Made by a program: the position numbers and the translations under genes
In this document: positions 5,641 to 11,652 of the stretch, piece after piece
Layout: every line of letters begins with the position of its first letter
Numbering within the stretch: the stretch's first letter is position 1
Assembly (NCBI GenBank): GCA_934481505.1
Contig: CAKSPP010000025.1
Location: forward strand, 1 to 11,652
DNA length: 11,652 nucleotides
Direction: 5' to 3'
Source of the DNA: an uncultured Eubacteriales bacterium
GTDB lineage: Bacteria; Bacillota; Clostridia; Oscillospirales; UBA644
Notes under the pieces: model-generated
The model's database searches: none
Told to the model about the DNA's origin: nothing
The model's input: the letters and a program-made list of their open reading frames with translations, nothing else

Positions 5641-6205
5641 AAAGCCGCGTATAGGGTTTGCTCTCTGCGGCTCTTTCTGCACCTTTACGCGGACGATAGC
5701 CGTTCTCGAAAAACTCGCCCGCGATTACGATATATATCCGATAATGTCGGAAGTCGCTTTTTCAACCGACACGCGTTTCGGGAAAAGCGAAGATTTCCGC
5801 ACGCAGATAAAAAACATCTGTCGGCGTGAAATTATCCATACGGTAAGAGAAGCGGAACCTATCGGACCGAAAAAAATGCTCGACGCTCTTATTATCGCCC
5901 CCTGCACGGGAAACACCATTGCAAAACTTGCGTCGGGGGTTGCCGACAGCAGCGTTACTCTTTCGGCAAAAGCACATCTTCGGAACGGCAGACCCGTTAT
6001 CGTCGCCGTTTCGTCAAACGACGCCCTCGCGGCAAACGCCGAGAATATCGGAAAACTCTTAAACCGCGAAAACTTCTATTTTGTTCCGTTCGGGCAGGAC
6101 GACGCCGAGGGAAAACCCCGTTCACTTGTTGCCGAAATGGAAAAAATTCCGCAGACGCTCGCTTTGGCTCTTAACGGAATTCAAATTCAACCTATATTGG
6201 TTTAA
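5630..6205 (+). CDS. dpaB: Dipicolinate synthase subunit B (flavoprotein fold)
   Basis: This 191-residue partner of DpaA is close in length to Bacillus SpoVFB (about 200). It has the flavoprotein/decarboxylase-like fold: GFALCGSFCTF near the N-terminus (9-19), a segment with SEVAFSTDTRFG (40-51), IIAPCTGNTIAKLASGVADS (88-107), and RPVIVAVSSNDALAAN (121-136). These are characteristic SpoVFB signatures. An excellent ribosome binding site (AAAGGAGGAG about 8 nt upstream) lies inside the end of dpaA; the 11-nt overlap predicts coupled synthesis of the two subunits. The operon stops here: a strong hairpin terminator begins 5 nt after the stop codon. dapA, asd and dapG, which follow dpaB in Bacillus, are absent, so the substrate must come from lysine genes elsewhere. 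Confidence 0.93.
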   Translation: MENKKPRIGFALCGSFCTFTRTIAVLEKLARDYDIYPIMSEVAFSTDTRFGKSEDFRTQIKNICRREIIHTVREAEPIGPKKMLDALIIAPCTGNTIAKLASGVADSSVTLSAKAHLRNGRPVIVAVSSNDALAANAENIGKLLNRENFYFVPFGQDDAEGKPRSLVAEMEKIPQTLALALNGIQIQPILV

Positions 6206-6209
6206 CATA

Positions 6210-6238
6210 AAAAACCGTCTCAAATCGAGACGGTTTTT
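6210..6238. terminator. Bidirectional terminator shared by dpaB and the EamA gene
   Basis: AAAACCGTCTC (6211-6221) pairs perfectly with GAGACGGTTTT (6227-6237), with loop AAATC. A/T flanks allow one more pair (6210 with 6238) and provide T-runs on both strands (TTTTTGTT on plus, TTTTATGTT on minus). The stop codon and last codons of the convergent EamA gene lie within the hairpin. Confidence 0.85.
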
Positions 6239-7074
6239 GTTCTCTTATTATCTATTACGCACCAGACGGTGACCGTTACTATAACGACCGCACCGCCGAC
6301 AAGCGACAGGACGGACGGATATTCCTTTGCAAAAATCGCAACCCAGACGGGGTTTAGCAGAGGTTCCGCGGCGGAAAGCAACGCACACGCAAGCGGCGGA
6401 CAGTTTTCAGAGGCTATTGCGAGCAGGATATACGGAATTCCGAGCTGAACTACGCCCAAAATCACGACGCCCGAAATTGCGGAAACCGATATCGGCGTCG
6501 GGAAAAGGAACATAAAGGGTATTCCGACGGCGGCGGTAAGCAGATGTCCGAAGAAAAGACCGCTCGTCTTTTCAGCCCCCTTGCAGTCGCCGACCGAAAT
6601 GAACATTCCCGCCATAAAAAGACCGGCACACAGCCCAAGAAGATTGCCCAAGGTGTGTCCGCTTTCAAGACCGTCGATTGCGAAAAGCGAAATTCCGCCG
6701 AGCGTTACAACAACGGTGACGATATCGACCGCCGAAAATTTCTGATGTCTGAAAATCGCGGAAAAAAGCATTATGAAAATCGGTGCGGTGAATTGCAGAA
6801 CTATCGCGTTTGCCGAAGTCGTAAGCTTGCTTGCCCCGACAAAGCAAAGGAAAGTCGCCGCAAGAAAGAACATACTTTTCGCGACATTTTTATTGAAAAA
6901 TATCTTCTGCTTTGTAACCAAAGCGAAAACAAGCACGGTCAGTGCCGAAAAAAGACTGCGGAATCCTGCAATAACAAGCGGATTCCAGTCTATCATTTTT
7001 ATGAAAATGCCAGCAATGCTCCAAAGAACGGAGCAGCAGAGCATTTGAAGAATAGCGATGTTTTTCTTTTTCAT
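6220..7074 (-). CDS. EamA/DMT-family transporter
   Basis: This 284-residue integral membrane protein has about ten hydrophobic helices arranged as two EamA repeats (roughly residues 5-135 and 144-275). Family hallmarks are WSIAGIFIK in helix 1, RSLFSALTVLV in helix 2, FTAPIFIMLFSAIF in helix 4, and the classic C-terminal-repeat segment AEPLLNPVWVAIFAKEYPS (about 236-254). It probably exports or imports a small metabolite across the cytoplasmic membrane; the substrate cannot be told from sequence. The start at 7074 is preferred over an ATG at 7155 because it lies just before helix 1 and overlaps the pfp stop codon in an ATGA arrangement, implying translational coupling. The last codons form one arm of the terminator hairpin. 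Confidence 0.9.
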   Translation of the reverse strand: MKKKNIAILQMLCCSVLWSIAGIFIKMIDWNPLVIAGFRSLFSALTVLVFALVTKQKIFFNKNVAKSMFFLAATFLCFVGASKLTTSANAIVLQFTAPIFIMLFSAIFRHQKFSAVDIVTVVVTLGGISLFAIDGLESGHTLGNLLGLCAGLFMAGMFISVGDCKGAEKTSGLFFGHLLTAAVGIPFMFLFPTPISVSAISGVVILGVVQLGIPYILLAIASENCPPLACALLSAAEPLLNPVWVAIFAKEYPSVLSLVGGAVVIVTVTVWCVIDNKRTKTVSI

Positions 7075-8303
7075 TTTCCGAATTTGAAGTGCTTCGGAAG
7101 ACCTCTTTCGGTCGGAACGGTAATTTCGCCCTCGATAAGCGGCAAAATCTGCCAAAGAAGCTCGTCCTTTACGTTGTTTTTGCCGTCGGTTATCATTTCC
7201 ACGGGCACGCTCTTCGTTTTGTTCGCGATATTTTCGGCGTGAACGCAGTCATAGTCGATTCTGTAACTGTCGCCCTCTCTGCGGCGAAGAACGGTGACAT
7301 ATCCGTTGTTGGTTTCCGATCTCGTCGAAAACGCGACCGAGGTTTTTCCCGTCTCGAAAGATTCTTCGATATCGGTTTTCGAAAGGATATGCGAAGCACA
7401 ACGCTGCGGCAGGTTAAGCTCGACCGAACGCACCTTGCAGCCTATTTTTTCCTTGACAAGCCCTTCGAGATATTTCGCGGTGCCTGCAAGATAGCGGTGT
7501 CCGAAAATATCGACGGCTCCGCTCTGTTTTTTCTCGCCGACATACTCTCCGCTCTCGGTCTTTATTCCCTCCGAGACGGCGACGACGACATTCGGCTTTA
7601 TTTCAAGCTGTTTTTTGAGGTCGGCAATGAATTTTTCTTCGTCGAACGAAACTTCGGGAAGATAAATGAGATCGGCGGTGTTTTCGCCCAAAATTCTCGG
7701 AAGACCCGCGGCGGCGGTGAGCCACCCCGCGTCTCTGCCCATAACTTCAACAATCGTAACGGCTTTCGTCGTGTAAACCGAGCAGTCGCAGGCGATTTCC
7801 TGCATTACCGTCGCGACATATTTTGCCGCAGAGCCGAAACCGGGGGTGTGGTCGGTTCCCATAAGGTCGTTGTCAATGGTTTTAGGAACACCCATAAAGA
7901 CCATTTCGTAATTTTTGTCTTTTGAATATTCCGAAAGCTTTACAACGGTATCCATCGAGTCGTTGCCGCCGATATAGAAAAAGTAGCGGATATCGTATCT
8001 CTTGAAAAAAGAAAACAGTTTTTCGTATTCGGAAAGGTCTTCTCCGTGCGGGTCGGCAAGTTTCTTGCGGCAGGAGCCGAGAGCCGCGGCGGGAGTGCAG
8101 ACAAGCGAATATTTTTCCTCTTCACTCAGGGGTTTTATTTTGAAAACATCTTCACGCAGAAGACCCTCTATTCCGTTTCTCATTCCGAAAATCTCGTTTA
8201 TATGCGAAGATTTTTCGGCAGCATGCAAAATTCCGGCAAGAGTTGCGTTGATTGCACTCGTAGGACCGCCGGACTGACCTACAACTGCATTTCCCTTTAT
8301 CAT
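7071..8303 (-). CDS. pfp: 6-phosphofructokinase, predicted pyrophosphate-dependent type
   Basis: This 410-residue enzyme of the phosphofructokinase family interconverts fructose 6-phosphate and fructose 1,6-bisphosphate. It begins with the nucleotide/phosphate-binding start VVGQSGGPTSAINA (7-20). The donor-site signature is GGNDS (112-116), with Asp115 where ATP enzymes carry Gly. The catalytic PKTIDND is at 140-146, with Lys141 where ATP enzymes carry Gly and Asp144 as the likely base. Asp115 and Lys141 together are the known markers of PPi-dependent enzymes, which work reversibly with pyrophosphate. VEVMGRDAGWL (185-195) binds substrate. It starts at 8303 with AAGGAG 6-7 nt upstream, 9 nt after trmB, and is followed directly by the EamA gene. 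PPi use is inferred from residues. Confidence 0.9.
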   Translation of the reverse strand: MIKGNAVVGQSGGPTSAINATLAGILHAAEKSSHINEIFGMRNGIEGLLREDVFKIKPLSEEEKYSLVCTPAAALGSCRKKLADPHGEDLSEYEKLFSFFKRYDIRYFFYIGGNDSMDTVVKLSEYSKDKNYEMVFMGVPKTIDNDLMGTDHTPGFGSAAKYVATVMQEIACDCSVYTTKAVTIVEVMGRDAGWLTAAAGLPRILGENTADLIYLPEVSFDEEKFIADLKKQLEIKPNVVVAVSEGIKTESGEYVGEKKQSGAVDIFGHRYLAGTAKYLEGLVKEKIGCKVRSVELNLPQRCASHILSKTDIEESFETGKTSVAFSTRSETNNGYVTVLRRREGDSYRIDYDCVHAENIANKTKSVPVEMITDGKNNVKDELLWQILPLIEGEITVPTERGLPKHFKFGK

Positions 8304-8312
8304 AATATCTCC

Positions 8313-8930
8313 TTATTTCCCGTCGGGGGTCGCCTTTAAGTGGTAAATATTCATTCCCTGCTCCGAAAAACGGGTCTCATATTCAGTCATGACCTCGTTT
8401 TCGATATCGGTCGAATGAAGATCTGTCGTTACTTCCGAAAGGATAAAACCCGAATCGGTAAATTCTTCGAGCGAAAAATTGAAAAGCCCCTCGTTATCGG
8501 TTTTCATCTTTATAAAACCGCCCTGTTTGAGCAGTTTTTTATAGATATCGAGAAAGGTTCGGTATGTAAGCCTGCGGGAAGTATGTCTCTTTTTCGGCCA
8601 TGGGTCGGAAAAATTAAGATAGATAACATCAAGGCTGTGTTCTTTGCAGATTTCGGGCAGTTTCGTCGCGTCTTCAAGCAGAAATCTGACATTTTCAAGC
8701 CCTTTTTCCCTGCATTTTTCGGCAGCCATCACCATGACGTCGGGGACTTTTTCCATTGCAAAATACAGAATGTCGGGGTGCAGTTCGGCAAGGCCCGCAA
8801 TGAATTTTCCCTTTCCGCAGCCTATTTCAAGGCACGCTTTTTTGCCGTCGGGTACGGTTATTTCGCTAACGAACACGTCACCGCATCTTTCAAGACGCGG
8901 AACTGTGTTTTTCTTCTTTCTCGCTCTCAT
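8313..8930 (-). CDS. trmB: tRNA (guanine-N7-)-methyltransferase
   Basis: This 205-residue SAM-dependent enzyme makes 7-methylguanosine at position 46 in the variable loop of tRNAs. Motifs in order are LEIGCGKGKFI (34-44) for SAM binding, AMEKVPDVM (58-66) at the acidic end of strand 2, YLNFSDPWPKKRH (103-115, the family signature), RRLT (119-122), KMKTDNEGLF (141-150) and TEYE (182-185). All are typical of bacterial TrmB, and the length is normal. The N-terminus MRARKKK is basic, as in relatives. AGAGGAT lies about 6 nt before the ATG. The gene has its own promoter (8952-8980), just after mnmG, and leads the trmB-pfp-eamA unit; its stop codon abuts the pfp Shine-Dalgarno. Confidence 0.95.
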   Translation of the reverse strand: MRARKKKNTVPRLERCGDVFVSEITVPDGKKACLEIGCGKGKFIAGLAELHPDILYFAMEKVPDVMVMAAEKCREKGLENVRFLLEDATKLPEICKEHSLDVIYLNFSDPWPKKRHTSRRLTYRTFLDIYKKLLKQGGFIKMKTDNEGLFNFSLEEFTDSGFILSEVTTDLHSTDIENEVMTEYETRFSEQGMNIYHLKATPDGK

Positions 8931-8951
8931 TTTATCCTCTTTCGTCTGTAT

Positions 8952-8980
8952 ATTTTATCACAAACATAAGTTAAATTCAA
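8952..8980 (-). promoter_or_regulatory. Extended -10 sigma-A promoter in front of trmB
   Basis: On the minus strand TTGAAT (8980-8975) and TAAAAT (8957-8952) are exactly 17 nt apart, with TGA before the -10 forming TGATAAAAT. The -35 is only 6 bp from the mnmG stop codon, and there is no terminator hairpin between the genes. Read-through from mnmG may add to this promoter. Confidence 0.7.
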
Positions 8981-8986
8981 GTGTTT

Positions 8987-10855
8987 TCAGACCATTTTGA
9001 AATAAATTAAAAGGACCGAAACGTCCGCGGGGCTGACTCCCGAAATTCGGCTTGCCTGCCCGACGTTCTGCGGTTTTACCTTATTGAGTTTCTGCCTTGC
9101 TTCAAGCCGCAAACCCGCGATCTGCGAATAGTCGAAATCTTCGGGCAGCTTTTTTGTTTCGAGCTTTTTGAACTGCTCGACCTGCATAAGCTGTCTTTTT
9201 ATATATCCGTCGTAGCGGATATCGACCTCGGCGGCTTCGGTTATATAATCGGGAAGCTCGGGACGGTCTTTGTCGACCGGGGCAAGCATTTCATATGAAA
9301 GTTCGGGGCGTTTCACAAGGTCGGAAAGCGAAATTCCCGTGACAATCGGCGTGCTTTCCGCCTTTTCGAAAATTTCCGAAAGGACGGGAGAGGGCGGAAT
9401 GAAAGTTTTCTTCATTCTTTCTTTTTCCGCTTCGATTTTCGCCTGTTTTTCAAGGAATTTCTGATATCTTTCCTCCGAAATAAGCCCGATTTCGTGACCC
9501 GTCGGCGTAAGTCTGCGGTCGGCGTTATCCTGTCTTAAAATAAGGCGGTATTCGCTCCGCGACGTCATCATTCTGTAAGGCTCCCGCGTTCCCTTTACAA
9601 CAAGGTCGTCGATAAGCGTTCCGATGTAGGAAGTCGAACGGTCAAGGACGAGCATTTCGCGGTTTTTGCAGAACATTGCGGCGTTTATTCCAGCAATAAG
9701 CCCCTGGGCGGCGGCTTCCTCGTAGCCCGAAGTGCCGTTGAACTGACCTGCTCCGAAAAGACCCGAAACCTTTTTTGTTTCAAGAGTCGGACGCAGTTCG
9801 AGGGGGTCTATGCAGTCGTATTCGATAGCGTAGGCGTTTCGCATGACTTCGGCGTGTTCGAACCCGACAAGGGAGCGTATCATTTTTATCTGAACATCTT
9901 CGGGAAGAGATGAACTCATTCCCTGCAAATACATTTCTTCGGTTTTTTCGCCCATCGGTTCAAGGAAAAGCTGGTGTCTTTCCTTGTCGGCAAAGCGGAC
10001 GACCTTATCTTCGATACTCGGACAGTACCGGGGGCCGATTCCGTGGATATTTCCCGAATACAAAGGTGAACGGTGGAGATTTTCCCTTATAATTCGGTGC
10101 GTTTCGGCATTTGTATAGACAAGATAGCACGGCAGCTTGTTTTCGCCGATAAATTTTCCTTCATTTTCAAAGGAAAACGGCACGATTTTGTCGTCGCCCT
10201 CCTGAACCGACAGTTTTTCGAGGTCGACCGAACTTTTTCTTATTCTCGCCGGAGTTCCCGTCTTGAAACGCATAAATTCAAGACCGAACGCCTGCAAACT
10301 TTCCGAAAGACCTTTTGACGCGAACATTCCGTCTGGACCCGAAGAATAGGAAACGTCTCCGACAAAAATTTTGCCTTCGAGATATGTCCCGGTGGCGATA
10401 ACAACGGCATTTGCCGAGAAAATCGCTCCGAGGTGAGTCGTCAGCAGGAATTTTCCGTCTTTTTTCTCTATTTTCTTTATTTCCGCCTGTTTCATAAACA
10501 GGTTCTTTTCGTGTTCGAGAGTGACTTTCATCACTTCCTGATATTTCCGTCTGTCCGCCTGAATTCGGAGCGAATGAACCGCAGGTCCTTTGCCGCGGTT
10601 TAACATTCTGCTCTGCAAAAAGACTTTGTCGGCGGCTTTTCCCATTTCGCCGCCCAAAGCGTCAAGCTCGCGGACAAGGTGACCTTTTGCCGTTCCGCCT
10701 ATTGACGGGTTGCAGGGCATATTTCCGACGGCGTCAAGGCTTATCGTGAAAAGAGCCGTGCGGCAGCCGAGACGGGCGGCGGCAAGCGACGCTTCTACGC
10801 CCGAGTGTCCCGCACCGATAACAGCAACTTCGAAATCCTCCGCAAAATATTCCAT
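8987..10855 (-). CDS. mnmG: tRNA uridine-5-carboxymethylaminomethyl modification enzyme, FAD subunit
   Basis: With MnmE this enzyme installs the carboxymethylaminomethyl group on wobble U34 of several tRNAs, using FAD, NADH and methylene-tetrahydrofolate. Its 622 residues match the usual full length. Seen in order: the FAD-binding VIGAGHSGVEAS (12-23), NMPCNPSIGGTAKGH (45-59) with Cys48, RGKGPAVHSLRIQADR (87-102), GIGPRYCPSIEDK (272-284) with Cys278, and GQFNGTSGYEEAAAQGLIAG (370-389). The C-terminal part carries EPYRMMTSRSEYRLILRQDN (425-444). Both catalytic cysteines are present. The C-terminal helical region, which binds MnmE and tRNA, is complete, ending with the NVGQASRISGVSPADVSVL region. 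The start has GGGGGAT about 6 nt upstream and lies 9 nt after the mnmE stop, so the two form one operon. rsmG, the common next gene, is missing. Confidence 0.96.
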   Translation of the reverse strand: MEYFAEDFEVAVIGAGHSGVEASLAAARLGCRTALFTISLDAVGNMPCNPSIGGTAKGHLVRELDALGGEMGKAADKVFLQSRMLNRGKGPAVHSLRIQADRRKYQEVMKVTLEHEKNLFMKQAEIKKIEKKDGKFLLTTHLGAIFSANAVVIATGTYLEGKIFVGDVSYSSGPDGMFASKGLSESLQAFGLEFMRFKTGTPARIRKSSVDLEKLSVQEGDDKIVPFSFENEGKFIGENKLPCYLVYTNAETHRIIRENLHRSPLYSGNIHGIGPRYCPSIEDKVVRFADKERHQLFLEPMGEKTEEMYLQGMSSSLPEDVQIKMIRSLVGFEHAEVMRNAYAIEYDCIDPLELRPTLETKKVSGLFGAGQFNGTSGYEEAAAQGLIAGINAAMFCKNREMLVLDRSTSYIGTLIDDLVVKGTREPYRMMTSRSEYRLILRQDNADRRLTPTGHEIGLISEERYQKFLEKQAKIEAEKERMKKTFIPPSPVLSEIFEKAESTPIVTGISLSDLVKRPELSYEMLAPVDKDRPELPDYITEAAEVDIRYDGYIKRQLMQVEQFKKLETKKLPEDFDYSQIAGLRLEARQKLNKVKPQNVGQASRISGVSPADVSVLLIYFKMV

Positions 10856-10864
10856 AATATCCCC

Positions 10865-11652
10865 CTATTTTCCTACGCAGAAACGCGAAAAAATGTTTTC
10901 TATAATTTCTTCGCTCACAGTTTTTCCCGTCATTACCGAAAGGCTTTCTATCGCCGCTTCGACGTCGCACAACAAAACGTCGGGCGTAAGCTCAATATTT
11001 TCGACGGCGTTTTGAAGAGCGGTGAGAGCCGACAGAACGCAGGAATATTGCCTTGCGTTCATGACCGTTTCGTCGGTCGCCGTTTCATTCGAAACGGTAT
11101 CGGTAATGATTTTTTCGAGTTCGGAAATTCCGATATCGTTTTCCGCACTTATCGTCACTTCGCCGTCAAAACCCGAAATCGTTTTATCAAAAACTTTTTC
11201 TTTATCGCATTTATTATATACGGCGATTTTTTTCGCCTTCGATTTTTCAAGGAGCATAAGCGTTTTTTCGTCGTCTTTATCAAATGGTCTCGACAGGTCG
11301 AAAAGGCACAGAATAAGGTTTGCCGTCTCGATTTTTTCCGCGGCTCGCTCGACGCCTATTTTTTCGACAGTGTCGCCGCTTTCTCTTATTCCCGCGGTGT
11401 CGAAAAGGCGGAGTTTAAGCCCTCCGACCGAAACCGTTTCTTCGATAACGTCCCTTGTCGTTCCCTCGATATCGGTGACAATGCTTTTATCGTAGCCCGA
11501 AAGGCGGTTCATAAGGCTGCTTTTTCCGACATTCGGTTTTCCCGTAATACAAACGCGGAGACCCTCTTTTATTATCTTGCCGCTGCCGTAACTTTTTTCC
11601 CATTTTTCAAGCTTTTTGCAGCATTCGGTTATCTTTTTCCGAAGTTCGGAAG
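10865..11652 (-). CDS. mnmE: tRNA modification GTPase MnmE, C-terminal part (5' end outside the window)
   Basis: This is the GTPase partner of MnmG. The open frame continues without a stop to the window edge, so the gene is partial by window boundary and not broken; about 261 residues are visible of a usual 450 or so. The missing part is the N-terminal folate-binding domain and the start of the helical domain. Visible are the P-loop GKPNVGKSS (about 11517-11543), DIEGTTRD (G2), DTAGIRES (G3), NKCD (G4) and ISAEN (G5), inside the helical domain. The C-terminal signature FCVGK, with the catalytic cysteine, is intact. All G motifs look functional. An internal ATG at 11512 falls within the P-loop helix and is not a start. 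The gene sits 9 nt ahead of mnmG. Confidence 0.95.
   Translation of the reverse strand, partial: SELRKKITECCKKLEKWEKSYGSGKIIKEGLRVCITGKPNVGKSSLMNRLSGYDKSIVTDIEGTTRDVIEETVSVGGLKLRLFDTAGIRESGDTVEKIGVERAAEKIETANLILCLFDLSRPFDKDDEKTLMLLEKSKAKKIAVYNKCDKEKVFDKTISGFDGEVTISAENDIGISELEKIITDTVSNETATDETVMNARQYSCVLSALTALQNAVENIELTPDVLLCDVEAAIESLSVMTGKTVSEEIIENIFSRFCVGK

Noticed and set aside
7089..7925. Plus-strand frame of 278 codons opposite pfp, and similar frames opposite trmB and dpaA
   Set aside because: They lie antisense to well-recognised enzymes, have no convincing ribosome binding site or domain, and share the same compositional explanation.
11510..11512. ATG 11512 as the start of a short MnmE
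   Set aside because: The frame continues upstream without a stop to the window edge and encodes the P-loop GKPNVGKSS, so this methionine is internal.
4700..11652. Very frequent TTTCGG / CCGAAA words resembling an uptake or chi-like repeat
   Set aside because: They fall mostly in coding DNA and follow from preferred codons (CCG, GAA, AAA, TCG/TTC). No fixed flanks, spacing or orientation were seen.

Overview
The window looks like chromosomal DNA from an anaerobic, spore-forming Clostridia-type Firmicute of moderate GC, possibly an Oscillospirales-like lineage. Four things point there: the dipicolinate synthase pair dpaA-dpaB, a TepA/YlzJ-like pair, a pyrophosphate-type phosphofructokinase, and Firmicute-style purine-rich ribosome binding sites with sigma-A promoters. 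The lineage is inferred from gene content and was not tested by a search. I see no rRNA, tRNA, CRISPR array, insertion sequence, phage gene or replication origin.

Left third (1-3155): three XRE-type helix-turn-helix regulators with different C-terminal parts, followed by a small TIGR04076-like protein. The regulators are HTH plus 2 membrane segments (88-630, +), HTH plus about 6 membrane segments (848-1807, +) and HTH plus zinc ribbon plus a C-terminal domain (1880-2644, -). Each has its own promoter, and the stretch is punctuated by clear hairpin terminators. The second regulator has an unusual leader: its only strong Shine-Dalgarno lies 39 nt from the start codon, and a hairpin in between would bring it to about 9 nt.

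Middle (3273-6205): tepA (a ClpP-fold serine protease) overlaps a short YlzJ-like gene. The YlzJ-like frame then runs about 100 bp antisense into a convergent gene for ribonuclease HI with an N-terminal hybrid-binding (viroplasmin) domain. Divergent from the RNase H gene is the dpaA-dpaB operon, which makes dipicolinic acid for the spore core. dpaA most likely starts at a TTG. In Bacillus subtilis, dpaAB and tepA-ylzJ lie in one neighbourhood, so this may be a rearranged remnant of it.

Right part (6220-11652, all minus strand): reading in transcription order, mnmE (5' end beyond the window), mnmG, trmB, pfp and an EamA-family transporter. mnmE-mnmG is the conserved tRNA wobble-uridine modification pair. 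rsmG, often next in Firmicutes, is not there; instead a consensus-like extended -10 promoter just after mnmG drives trmB-pfp-eamA. Those three genes are tightly spaced (9-nt gap, then an ATGA overlap) and end at a bidirectional terminator shared with dpaB.

Most genes belong to known families. The points most worth a second look are the hairpin-spaced leader of the second regulator, the possible operator beside it, the YlzJ-like/RNase H antisense overlap and the rearranged sporulation neighbourhood. I found no convincing wholly new system.
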